NCBI GenBank assembly: GCA_963921795.1
Contig: OY997659.1
Coordinates: 24,598,659 to 24,662,658 of the forward strand
DNA from: Nannobrachium achirus
Lineage: Eukaryota > Chordata > Actinopteri > Myctophiformes > Myctophidae
Length of the DNA stretch: 64,000 nucleotides
Reading direction: 5' to 3'
In this document: positions 11,286 to 21,409 of the stretch, piece after piece
How the letters are laid out: every line of letters starts with the position of its first letter
Numbering within the stretch: position 1 is the stretch's first letter
Made by a program: the position numbers and the translations under genes
Notes under the pieces: model-generated
Told to the model about the DNA's origin: nothing
The model's database searches: none
What the model saw: only the letters and a program-made list of their open reading frames with translations

Positions 11286-12581
11286 TTAAAGCATAATGGT
11301 AGTGGTTCAAATCTAATGTGACACAAATGCGTTCCAGGTCTAAATGGGTTAAAAACAAATAAAATAACCTTATTTTAAATTTAACAAGGAGCCAATGGAG
11401 GGGCAGCCACAAACCATTAACACAATTAAACAAATAAAACAATTAAACATAAAAAACAGATTTAAAATTCATTGTTGAGACATTAATGGGTGTAAATGAT
11501 GTGGTAGCCCCATATTTACAATAAAACTAGAAAGATGCAATTGGAAATTGCAAGTGTGGTTGCAGTGACGCGAGTCACACTTGCAAATCTTAGCATTTGA
11601 ATTTTCCCCATTCAAGTCAATGGGGAAAATGTATTCACTATTACATTAATGGCCATATAAAAGTGAAGCTTTTTGTCATGCTTCACACACTGTTGTCACT
11701 CTTCACATGTCATCACAATATAAATGGCAAGACGGAATTCAGTTACCAGTGGATTCCTCACGACTCGTGTCAGTGCAACCACACTTGCAATCTCCCAGAA
11801 TTTCACCTTTTACACTCACATTTGGGCATTGAATAATAATAATAAATGTGACTAATGTGTTCTTCTTAATGTGTCTCTGGTTCAAATCTGCTTCCAAGCC
11901 AATCAAACTAAGCTATGGGAAAATTAAACAGAACAGGAACTGGGACTAGTCTAGTGACTAAAATTATGAATAGAGCCTGTTTTCTTACAGGAACATGGGA
12001 GAACAAATTGAAATATTATTTAAAACAAAGATAAAAGAAACAAAAAACAACAAAAAACAAGAAACAAAAAATAGAAACAAATACAAAACTAAAACATAAG
12101 ATGGGGCCTAATAAGACCAGGGCTCCCCTGCTGATCTAGGGTAATGGGGATTTTATTATTTAATAAAAAAAGCTAATAAAAAAAGTTATAATTAAAAAAA
12201 CATTTGGCACTGATCGGTCCATTGGTTAATGAGATTAGCTGCGGACACACGAACACAAACAGATGCTTTTCTAGACAGCTCGCCCTTAGGAGCCAGTGTA
12301 AAGATACATTTTCCATCTATAAAAGGATCTGTCTGTCTGCTTGCCTGTTCGGCGCTAATCTTTCAAACCAATGGACCCATCCGGGCCAAATGTCTTGTGC
12401 ACACCGCCAAAGAAATACGACCAGAGATGGCTTTTCACAAAGTGTTATATATTTTTGAAATATTACATTTTAATTTTATAATGGAAGTCAATGGGGATCG
12501 GATTGGGCTGAAACCTTGCCTGAATTTGGAGTCAAATGTCATAGATACATCATAGAAGACTGGCATCACAGGCTGGGCAGA

Positions 12582-12722
12582 TGAGTGTGCCTCCATCTCC
12601 TCCATGTGGAGGAAAACCTCACCTCGGAAATGTAAATGCCCCTACAAAGCCAAAGTTGTCCAAAACCCAAAACTTCTCAACCACTGTTGATACTAAACTT
12701 GAACTCTGAAATTTGCCTCAAC
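12582..12722 (-). pseudogene. Decayed third RRM downstream of G3BP-like copy B
   Basis: GCCTCCATCTCCTCCATGTG, GAAATGTAAATGCCCC, TACAAAGCCAAAGTT and TTGATACTAAACTTGAACTC line up in order with the DNA of the second RRM at about 12925-13090. A gap of roughly 40 bases follows GCCCC, the same gap as in the copy A relic, so the decay predates the segmental duplication. It is outside the ORF. Confidence 0.75.
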
Positions 12723-12771
12723 CAGATCGTGGTTTGAGGTTTACCATGGTTCCTAGTATGCTTGTGACCAT

Positions 12772-14514
12772 TTACCCGGTTGATTGTTGTCTAGGGTTCA
12801 TGCCATTTATTCTCATGTCTCTCTTCTCCCCGTTGAGGGACACCTCACTGGGGGCTTTATGTCCAGGTCTCTGTGCCGTTGACTTCACCGCTCCACCTGT
12901 AGCCTTGTACGGGCGTGGTGGACGCGCCTTCATCTCCTCCACATTGAGGCGCACCTCACCACGGAACTGTAAGTACCCCTTGCTGAGGATGTTCTGTACA
13001 GGTGCCGAATCATTAAATGATACAAACGCAAAGTTAGGGAGCTTCCCACCTTTCTTGATACTGAGCTTCAGGACTGTACCATATTGCTCAAAGAACTCCT
13101 TGAGCTCAGCCTCGTCCACATTGTGAGGGATGCTTCCGACAAACAGTTGGTGAGCTTTATGTACGGGCGGAGGTCCTCCGGGTCTCTGTGCGGTTGACTT
13201 CACCTCCCCGCTGGCAGTCGCTGCGGCCTTGTCCGAGCGTGGCGGGCGCGCCTTCATCTCCTCCACGTTGAGAGTCCAGTCACCACGAACCTTTATGGGC
13301 TTGTTGCAGAGGATGTTCTGTACAGGTGCAGAGTCATTGAATGCAACAAAGCCAAAGTTACGGCCCTTTCCACCACTCTTGATACTCAGGTTCAGAACTG
13401 TCCCGTAGTTCTCAAAGACCACGTTGAGCTCCGCCTCGTCCACATAACGAGGGATGTTTCCGACAAACAGTTGGTGGGCGTCGGGGTACCTGACCTCCTG
13501 CACTGGCCTGGGACCCTTGTGTGCGGGCGGAGGGCCTCCAGTTCTCTGTGCTGCCGACTTCGCCCCGCTGGAAGGCAGGCTCTTACCGGTCATTGTTACC
13601 CCCGACACTGGGGATGGGACATCAGTGTCTTTTTTCATATCTATGACAGCAAGCTCCGCCTCCTTCTGAGCATCTACCTCAGGGTCAAGGCTGGCAGACA
13701 TCGCGGCCTGATCCTCTTCCTCGTCACATTGATCTTGCTCTGACCAGGGTCTCTGGTTGTAGATGTCAATAGACTCATCCTGGGCCATCTCTGGAGAAGC
13801 AACCCTCTCTTCCATCTGTTCTACTTCTGCCTCAGATGTTTCTGGGTTGTTTTCCTCCAGGACAGAGAGGCTGGCATCAGCAGAAGCTGTGGAAGCTGGG
13901 TCATCAAAGGCTGTGGTGACGTCTGTGATAGGAGTGATGGGACTTATCTCTGTGGTCTCCTCAGCTGGCTCAGGCTCCAGAAGGATGTCTGCTTTCATCT
14001 CCTCCTGCTTTACAGGCTCCATCTCAGGTTCACAAATAGCCACAGCTGCCTCGGCTTCAGACTTTTTAAGAGATTCCGAGTCCGAATCTCTAAACACCTC
14101 ATCTTGGTAACGGAAAACATCATTGTGAACATACCACCTGAATGCTACATTACTAGGAGCCAGGACAAAGGTTTGCACAAACTTCCTCATGGGCTGCTTG
14201 TTGTTGGAGAGCTCACCAATCACCTGCACCATCACATTATTGTTGGGTGTTGCGTGGATGTCCATATGTCTGATCTTTGTGGTGCAGTCACAGAAACCCA
14301 GGGATGTTACCTTCTTATGGATGTTAGACTGACCATAGACGGCATCCACTGGTTTGCCATTGCTGTCCAGGCCCCCATGGACATAGGAAGAGTTTGTGCC
14401 ATAAAACCTGTGCAGGTTTTGAGGCTCCTTGTGGAGGTATGTGTAGTACTGACGGACAAACTCTTGTCCAATCAGCTGGGCAGTAGTCTTCTCAGTCATC
14501 ATCAGCATCATCAT
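12772..14514 (-). CDS. G3BP-like protein: NTF2-like domain, acidic region, two tandem RRMs (copy B)
   Basis: An uninterrupted ORF of 580 codons from the first ATG (14514). A cluster of ATGs follows, and the start matching G3BP is probably MMTEK at about 14502. Residues about 10-137 are an NTF2-like domain with G3BP signatures EFVRQYY, HRFYGTNSSYVHGG, KIRHMDIHA and VHNDVFRYQDEVF. Then come an acidic Glu-rich segment (about 140-300), a PRP-rich linker, RRM1 (about 347-422; LFVGNI, NFGFVAF) and RRM2 (about 454-529; LFVGSI, NFAFVSF). G3BPs nucleate stress granules: NTF2 dimerises and binds FxFG-type partners, and RRM/RGG bind RNA. This protein has a duplicated RRM and no RGG tail. Parent genes have many introns, whereas this one has none, so it is inferred to be a retrogene. 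Expression is unproven, but the intact length argues against an old pseudogene. Confidence 0.8.
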   Translation of the reverse strand: MMMLMMTEKTTAQLIGQEFVRQYYTYLHKEPQNLHRFYGTNSSYVHGGLDSNGKPVDAVYGQSNIHKKVTSLGFCDCTTKIRHMDIHATPNNNVMVQVIGELSNNKQPMRKFVQTFVLAPSNVAFRWYVHNDVFRYQDEVFRDSDSESLKKSEAEAAVAICEPEMEPVKQEEMKADILLEPEPAEETTEISPITPITDVTTAFDDPASTASADASLSVLEENNPETSEAEVEQMEERVASPEMAQDESIDIYNQRPWSEQDQCDEEEDQAAMSASLDPEVDAQKEAELAVIDMKKDTDVPSPVSGVTMTGKSLPSSGAKSAAQRTGGPPPAHKGPRPVQEVRYPDAHQLFVGNIPRYVDEAELNVVFENYGTVLNLSIKSGGKGRNFGFVAFNDSAPVQNILCNKPIKVRGDWTLNVEEMKARPPRSDKAAATASGEVKSTAQRPGGPPPVHKAHQLFVGSIPHNVDEAELKEFFEQYGTVLKLSIKKGGKLPNFAFVSFNDSAPVQNILSKGYLQFRGEVRLNVEEMKARPPRPYKATGGAVKSTAQRPGHKAPSEVSLNGEKRDMRINGMNPRQQSTG

Positions 14515-14790
14515 CAGTATAAAAATCAAGAAATTACTTTTCAGCGATTCTTTAGATTGCCTAAACTGATGCCTTTCCTGATGTTCTCTGCTCCTCGTGA
14601 CCTATCCGTCAACTATAAATTGAGAGATGTGTGGCTGTGATGTGCTTTTTAAAGACCAAATCTATCAACACCACAATGTCACCTTATTACATCATCACAA
14701 GTTTGCAAACCTAAAGCTGATCCACAAAGACCAATTAAAACACAAAGACCAATTAAAACAACTAGAAAGGTGCAATTCTGGGAAACTGCA

Positions 14791-15618
14791 AGTGTGGTTG
14801 CACTGACGCAAGTCGAGAGAAATCCACTGGGAACGTCTTACCATTTATATTATGTATTAATGTGATGTCATGTGAAGCATGACAACATTGACAACAGTGT
14901 GTGAAGCACGACCAAATCTTCACTTTCGCGTGGGTGCAAAGTTTACAAAAGGCAGGCTCACTTTTGCTGGCAAAGAATTCTCGGACCGAGAACAGTGAAC
15001 CTATATCATCCAACCTAATAAGGACGCAGATTGAAACCAGCAAAGCTCTAATCTGGCTTTGTCTGGGACTGGAAGCTTGGCCTACATCTTGGCACAAAGC
15101 GCTCAAAGTTTGCTGTACGCCCATGGTCACATTGACCAAGCTTCGCAGGATGGATAAATAGCACAGATCATTTCACACTAGACATTTAAGCACATCTTTT
15201 AGTTTTTTTTCCTTCTTCTTTTAATTCTTCACATAAAGCACAGAGCACAGAAATAACCTCCGTCGTTACTGTCGTTCGGGGGATCGATCGCACTGCAGAT
15301 AAATATTCTGTGACTACTTGAAAAGGACCACTTGACCTATTTTCCTATAATTGGTCGGTCCTCACTAATCGCCATTATAATATTTTTATCTACTCACTCG
15401 TGTGTCAGGAGTTATACATTCGTCTCTAAAAGTGGAGTATGCATCGGCCCTAATCTGTCAAAGGCAAAAGCCACGAAAAGAAAATGGCGTCATGATTGAA
15501 ACTGATGTCTTGTCCGTGGCTGGTGGTTTACTGAACAGACAACAGATGTTAGAACGTCAGTCATCTCCAGGGCAGGATTAACCCTTCATGGTGCCCTGTG
15601 CTTGGACCTAGTTTGGTA
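14791..15618. other. Non-coding spacer
   Basis: The first 60 bases repeat the TGCAAGTGTGGTTGCA motif seen at about 8670 and 11550 beside the duplicated genes. The rest has no recognisable gene or repeat. Confidence 0.5.
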
Positions 15619-15788
15619 CTAACCAGTTCCTTTCGTAGAGGTCTAGTATAGAGACCAGGACTACTGCATGTTTTTGTGAGGGTACCTACCCTAGACACAG
15701 AGGAGAGAACATGCCCCCTACGTCCACAGCGGGAATCGAACCCAGGACCTTATAGCTGTGAGGCGACAGCTGCGCCACCGTGCCCCCG
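15619..15788 (-). mobile_element. tRNA-derived SINE, partial
   Basis: Reading the minus strand, GGGGGCACGGTGGCGCAG starts the element and GGGTTCGATTCCCGC is a pol III B-box-like motif. The body (CATGTTCT.., CCTCACAAAAACATGCAGTA) matches copies at 35506-36003 and 52125-52424. This copy is 3'-truncated near AACCAGTTCCTTT. Confidence 0.75.
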
Positions 15789-15959
15789 CCTCTGTCAACC
15801 CCTGCCTACTGGACTGAATCGTTATAGAGATTTCGGTGCTTAATTTCTGTGCCACTTAAATTGACTTAATGGCTGAGCTGTCAATTTGTCCCCTGGTGCA
15901 ATGTGACTTTCCTGTCTCTACACTGTATAGCGATTAAGAAAGAAAGAAAAGGCCCCAAA

Positions 15960-16895
15960 ATATATTAAAAATAAAAAAGGGTTTTCAGGCTGGTTTCTTG
16001 TCAGCTATTTTGTATGGCTGTGAGGCTTGCCTAAAAAATAATTAACTAACTTCTGTCGAAACTCTCTACATGACTGGAGTGAAATACCTACTTAGGGTGA
16101 GGGTTACTACACATAATCTAACCTTCCTATTAGAAGCAGACCTTCATCGACAACTTTAGTTAGAAAAAAGCAAGCCAGATTCTTCACCAAGATACAGCAG
16201 CCTCTTGGCATGCTTGATGACCTTTTGTGGTTATGTTCTTCAATTAAAAAAAGAAGAGAACCAAGTCATGTATTCTCATTTAATAGAGATACTGGAGACA
16301 CAAGATCATATTGGGTGTGACCTGAGGGAGATGACTGATAAGCTACAATCCAAAGAGAGAACAAGATATAAGACCTACCGAGCCATCAACCCAGATGTAT
16401 GCATCCATCCACAGTGCAACAGTATTTTACAGTGAGGACTATTGGTGAACCCGATGGTCCTCTCATAGGCTGTGAGTGTTTGCACCAACTGCACACAAGA
16501 CTGAGCTACACTTCCTAACCGCCTGTCCACTGTACCAAGACATCAGACACACAGATCATAGCCACCCAAGGAGAGTTTGAAAACATAACCAATGATTTAA
16601 AAAAAGACAGTACAACAATGTACAAACACAGCAGCAAGATTCTTGAGCTGCTGTGATAGGAGAAGGATATCAAATGGAAGTATGGAACACAACCACCTTA
16701 AAGACTACATCATTGTGTAGTCTATTTCCCTGCATAAGCTGCATTAACTGCATGCAACCTTGATACATGAAAACTGTTTCACTCCTTTCACTTGAATATA
16801 TTTTGTATTGATTTATTGTATTGTGTAGGGTACACTTCTGCTTTGGCAAAGTAAACTATGTTTTCTCACGCCAATAAAGCCCAATGAATTGAAGT
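15960..16895 (+). mobile_element. Degenerate LINE 3' end
   Basis: Plus-strand fragments resemble a non-LTR reverse transcriptase C-terminus: SAILYGCEACLK (about 16000), and CCTAACCGCCTGTCCACTGT read as a FLTACPLYQ-type cysteine/histidine tail (about 16520). The end is CCAATAAAGCCCAATGAATT (about 16870), a typical fish LINE 3' terminus, followed by a GTGCGTGC microsatellite. All frames are broken. Confidence 0.55.
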
Positions 16896-16898
16896 GTA

Positions 16899-16943
16899 AA
16901 TGCGTGTGTGCGTGTGTGTGTGCGTGCGTGCGTGCGTGCGTGT
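16899..16943. repeat. (GTGC/GT)n microsatellite
   Basis: Mixed GT and GTGC units directly follow the LINE 3' end, as is common after LINE tails. Confidence 0.9.
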
Positions 16944-17021
16944 GATGGGGAGGTCACAACCAAAATGGATATAATCCATAGGTCTTTATTAGCCGCAAAT
17001 TGCAACACTATATTCTTTTAA

Positions 17022-17975
17022 ATCTAGGGATGCAATAGGCCTACACTCTCCCGTAGCGATTTTTGCTATCTGATTGTATTAAACAACGTCAGTGTTTGTT
17101 TCATACAAATCCACCGCAGACATGTTAATATGAGTTACTTTCTGTCAAGAAATCCGAGCAGACATGTTTTTTTCCCCCCAGTGTTGAACTTTGGAAGCGC
17201 TTGTCTTCAATAACGCATGCCTCCTGAATTATGTGACATGATGTAGAACCAGGGAATACATGAAAGGTCGACCTAAAACAAAGTCGACCCAAACTCGTTT
17301 CCCAACGGGTCTGTGGCCTTAAACTAGAAGCAGAATAGACCGAAATCTAATCTTTGCTTCTGGGGGTCCCTGGAACAAAATATTTTGCGATAGGGGTCCA
17401 TCTGTGGAACAAAATATTTTGAGATGGGGGTCCGCGGCCAAAAACACATTTTGGGTGTCCTTAACCACTGATAGGCACACATTCTAAAAACGTCTTCTAA
17501 ATCCTAACAGTTTTCCTGAAAAAACCTATGTTGCTATCATTGTTTCTCAAACTTTGTCATGTCAAGGACCCCCAGAATGATATGTATTTGGCCACGGACC
17601 CCCATCGCAAAATATTTTGTTCCAGGGATCCCCGGAAGCAAAGATTAGATTTTTGTCTATTCTGCATCTAGCTTAAGGCCACAGACCCATTGGGAAACAA
17701 GTTTGGGTCGACCTTGTTTTAGGTCGGCTTTTCCTGTTACCAAACCAGGTGGTACACAGGACCGTTGAGTGATTTCCCACGAGCGCACCCAAACTCCAAT
17801 AGAAAAAATAATCACCTGAACTGAATTTCTTGACAGAAAGTAGCTCATAACATGTATACGGTGGATTGTTATGAAACAAACACTTTGCAGATAGAAAGCT
17901 TTACATAGAGCCGCAATATTGGTGAGTTGTTTAATACAATCAGATAGCAAAAAAACCTTTATGCATTGAATCCGA
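17022..17975. mobile_element. Long inverted-repeat element (composite palindrome)
   Basis: Outer arms: 17070-17160 (CTATCTGATTGTATTAAACA, TTACTTTCTGTCAAGAAAT) are reverse-complementary to about 17815-17960. Inner arms: 17262-17460 (AGTCGACCCAAACTCGTTTC, TGGAACAAAATATTTTGCGA) are reverse-complementary to about 17530-17740. There is no coding capacity. The inner part recurs at 17986-19560. Confidence 0.8.
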
Positions 17976-18196
17976 ATACTATACATGAAAGGTCGACCTA
18001 AAAAAGTCGACCCAAACTCGTTTCCCAACGGGTCTGTGGCCTTAAGCTAGATGCAGAATAGACCAAAATCAAATCTTTGCTTCTGGGGGTCCCTGGAACA
18101 AAATATTTTGCGATAGGGGTCCATCCATGGAACAAATTATTTTGAGATGGGGGTCCGCGGCCAAAAGCAAATTTTGGGGGTCCTTAACCACTGATA

Positions 18197-19290
18197 TAAC
18201 CTGACTGCTCCAGATGATGGCAGCAGGTGCGTATGCCTGGCTGCATATACCGCTCTGCTTACCATCATCTGGGATTGCTCGGGCAGACCCGATGTAAGGG
18301 GCGGGCCATTTTTTCAAATTCTTTAGCAGGTGATTGGATGGGGCCGTCTCTCTATCACAGTCTGGGAGTGCCAACTCCAACCACTCATATTGGCCTGTCT
18401 GCATGACGTCCAAGAGGGCGATAGCAAGAGGGTGCAAAAGACCTGTACTTCCCGTTTCTGTGTGACGTAGGTAGATACCTTTTTAGGAGGCGGAAGCATG
18501 TTTGGAGTCTATTCAGTTACAATGGGAGAGCTAACGTGAACACAGAGCAAATAGGGGCTTTTAAGCCGTGACATCATTTTGTAGGCAGAGGAGAATCTGC
18601 CCCCAGAGCATTTTCTGTCCCTCGCTATTTTCAACAGATCCGAGACAAAAATAACGACTAAAGTATAATTCTAACACTTTCCTTTCAACAACAAAGAGAA
18701 GAAAAATGTGTAAATAGTAAAAATAGTAAAAAGATTCACGGAAACTGGGGGCAGAAATTCTCCTCTGCCTACAAAATGATGTCATACTTAACAGCCCCAA
18801 ATATTGGACCAGATCATCACAAGCCACATAATATTAACAAAATTGTCAAACTAAAGTGGCTTTTTTCAGCGACACAACAAATGAGAAAATCAACTTTATT
18901 ATTGCTCTTTAGCTGTCCCAGCAACACACTCTCGCGGGATCTATAGCACCAGTAAACAGGACGTGCGCGAGATTTGCCGTCAGAGCCGGCGCCCACTTAG
19001 GAGTCTATTTGTAGGCTTTGTGTACCATGTCGCACTCTAGTGGATCCAATGAGGATGAGCTATCTTCATTAATTAAATATCTTTGATGACGTTACACCCA
19101 GAATCCGCCTCCTGGGTTTCCACGTGGTCTGCAATCAGACTATTGGCTCAGAGCCGCTCAGAGCCCGCCCGTAGCTGCCGCTGATTTGTCCGGCCAGGGA
19201 CTTTGCGAGTGTTATCAACTCTCCCGAGAGATCTCAGATGGTAAAGTAGGGCGGTACGCACTACTGCCACCATCTGGCGCAGTCAGGTTA
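18197..19290. mobile_element. Nested DNA transposon with 30-bp terminal inverted repeats and 9-bp target duplication
   Basis: The left end TAACCTGACTGCTCCAGATG and the complement of the right end TAACCTGACTGCGCCAGATG agree over about 30 bases with three differences. The flanks are the direct repeat CCACTGATA (18188-18196 and 19291-19299). The other copy of the host element has a single CCACTGATA at this place, which fixes the insertion. A 9-bp duplication is typical of Mutator-like elements, but the superfamily is inferred. No transposase is present. Confidence 0.85.
18554..18798. mobile_element. Foldback element nested inside the nested transposon
   Basis: GGGGCTTTTAAGCC, then ACATCATTTTGTAGGCAGAG and GAGAATCTGCCCCCAG on the left are the reverse complement of the right end (CTGGGGGCAGAAATTCTCCT, CTGCCTACAAAATGATGTCA, CAGCCCC). 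It is flanked by AAATA on both sides (18549-18553, 18799-18803). The related sequence at 34.8 kb lacks it. Confidence 0.8.
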
Positions 19291-19637
19291 CCACTGATAA
19301 GCACATTCTAAAAATGTCTTCTAAATCCTAAAAGTCTTCCTGAAAAAACTTATGTTGCTATCATTGTTTCTCAAACTTTTTCATGTCAAGGACCCCCAAT
19401 AATGATATGTATTTGGCCACGGACCCCCATCGCAAAATACTTTGTTCCAGGGACCCCCAGAAGCAAAGATTAGATTTTTGTCAATTCTGCATCAAGCTTA
19501 AGGCCACAGACCCGTTGGGAAACGAGTTTGGGTCGACTTTGTTTTAGGTCGGCTTTTCCTGTTACCTTGAATCCCTATGGGAGGTGCTGCAAAGATTCAT
19601 CAGATTAAATAAAATCTAGTGTTGCAATTTGCGGCTA

Positions 19638-20670
19638 TTAATTGCGACCGTAGGTCGCAGTTACTTGCACTCCTATACTATCCAAACCTCCACTGGCTGT
19701 CAGTCCCTCCGCCAGGAGAGCTGGGGCCGGTACCTATTTGTCCGCCTCGGCGGCGCGGAGACCCCACCCCTCATTTCTCACATGGCCCTCTTCTAGCGCC
19801 ACCATGAGGCAGATTCTTGCAAAACACATTTTTGGACACTGCTCCTACAATTTTTGCCCTAAAATCACGCAAATCAGTACACAGTATGTCTACACTCATG
19901 TCATCAACTTGGATCTGTCCCATATAGCGCCACCTTCAGGCCTATTTTTTAAAACACATTTTTGGACACTGCTCCTACAATCTTTGCCCTAAAATCACAC
20001 AAATCGCTACACAGTATGTCTACACTCATCTCATCAACATGGATCTGTCCCATTTAGCGCCACCTTCAGGCCGATTTTTTAAAACACATTTTTGGACACT
20101 GCTCCTACAATTTTTGCCCTAAAATCACACAAATCGCTACACAGTATGTCTACACTCATCTCATCAACATGGATCTGCCCCATATAGCGCCACCTTCAGG
20201 CCGAATTTATTAAACACATTTTTGGACACTGCTCCTACAGATTTTGCCCTAAAATCACACAAATCGGTACACAGTATGTCTACACTCATGTCATCAACAT
20301 GGACCTGTCCCATATAGCGCCACCATCAGGCCGATTTTTTCAAACACATTTTTGGACACTGCCCTTACAGATTTTGCCCTAAAATCACACAAATCGGTAC
20401 ACAGTATGTCTACACTCATCTCATCAACATGGACCTGCCCAATTTAGCGCCACCTTCAGGCTGATTTTTTAAAACACATTTTTGGACACCTACAGATTTT
20501 GCCCTAAAATCACGCAAATCGCACAGTATCTCTACAGTCATGTAATCAAAACGCATCTGTCCCATCTAGCGCCACCATCAGGACGATTTTGGTACAACTA
20601 ATTTTTGGCCTATTTGTAGAGATAACGGTCGCTTATCTCCCGATTAGGGAGTCTTACTGGTTTATAGGTA
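19638..20670. mobile_element. Non-autonomous element with six 130-bp tandem units (Helentron/HINE-like?)
   Basis: It starts with the hairpin GCGACC-GTA-GGTCGC. Six units of period 130 follow (the CACATTTTTGGACACTGCTC landmark recurs at 19825, 19955, 20085, 20215, 20345, 20475). It ends with GGTCGCTTATCTCCCGATTA then GGGAGTCTTACTGGT, where CTCCC-GATTA-GGGAG forms a terminal hairpin. Copies lie at 30610-31577 and 62884-63922. Central tandem repeats, subterminal inverted repeats and a 3' hairpin fit a Helentron-derived non-autonomous element; that class is inferred. The period is not a multiple of three, so open frames across it are not genes. Confidence 0.75.
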
Positions 20671-21405
20671 TTTATAGCGTAGCGTTTATAGTAGCCTAAA
20701 CACAAAATCAAGGAGTGCAGGCAGGCCTACCAGTGTTGTGGTCGTGAAGCTTGGCTTGAATTAGCCCTAGAATCAGATCACACTAATCACAGACAGTCTA
20801 GGCCTAGGGCTAGGCTTGAATGTGCTTCTTCAACTCGAACTTACAAAGAGTTGTCCCAGGCCAGGCAGAATTTGCATGTAGGCCTAACTCTTACTACCTT
20901 TACCAACAAATTCATAATACTGGGAATACTTACACGGAGCACGACGTAAAGGCTTTATCCTTCTTTCTCTGAATCTCTGCCACTCAGTAGATAGCTGAAT
21001 GCGCATTACGCGATATCCACTCAACACTGCTCATTGCTCATCGCTTTTATCAAGTCAAGGACACTTCCGAAACCAACCCGGGGAGCTCGGGAGGAAGAGA
21101 ACCTGGGGAAAGCACAAAGCAGCCGCTGCAGGTAGCTGACAACCATGTCCAGAGTGTCATGCGTAGGCCTACACTACACTTTGCAGCCTGATATTGGAGA
21201 GTGAGGAGACGCGGTGGAACCAAGACTGAAGGTTTGTCACTCAACAATAATTCATGCAGTGAAATGTATGACGTGTTGTTAATAATACTGTATGTGAAAG
21301 CCCATTGTGCTGGACAGCTCTTGATTGCTGGCTGCTTATTCTTTGTGCTGGAATTACAGGCCAGGGACCTGCAGAGGAGGGCACCAGCCTCTGTCTGTCA
21401 CCCTC
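20671..21405. other. Non-coding, unclassified
   Basis: No supported gene. Some low-complexity TAGGCCTA-rich sequence is present near 20790-20890. No splice-supported exon recognised. Confidence 0.4.
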
Positions 21406-21409
21406 ACAT

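Larger units (their letters stand above)
11345..14790. repeat. Segmental duplication, copy B
   Basis: Second, longer copy of the duplicated block, in direct tandem about 100 bases after copy A. It retains the 360 bases encoding the NTF2-like domain and has extra sequence near 12240-12310. After 14790 the similarity to the end of copy A stops. Confidence 0.9.
17986..19560. mobile_element. Second copy of the inner inverted-repeat element, split by an insertion
   Basis: The left arm (17986-18196) and right arm (19300-19560) match 17262-17475 and 17475-17740. The arms are interrupted by a 1094-base insertion with its own terminal repeats and target duplication. Confidence 0.85.

Noticed and set aside
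12713-13126. Plus-strand open frames at 9585-11060 and 12713-14640
   Set aside because: They are antisense shadows of the G3BP-like ORFs, which have clear RRM and NTF2 motifs on the minus strand.
19738-19992. Open frame repeated at 63480-63734 (CHC-type peptide FWTLLLQ)
   Set aside because: It lies across 130-bp tandem units whose period is not a multiple of three; similarity between copies is due to the repeat DNA, not protein conservation.
19825-20600. Regular 130-bp tandem repeats as a CRISPR-like array
   Set aside because: Units are contiguous with no unique spacers, and the genome is eukaryotic.
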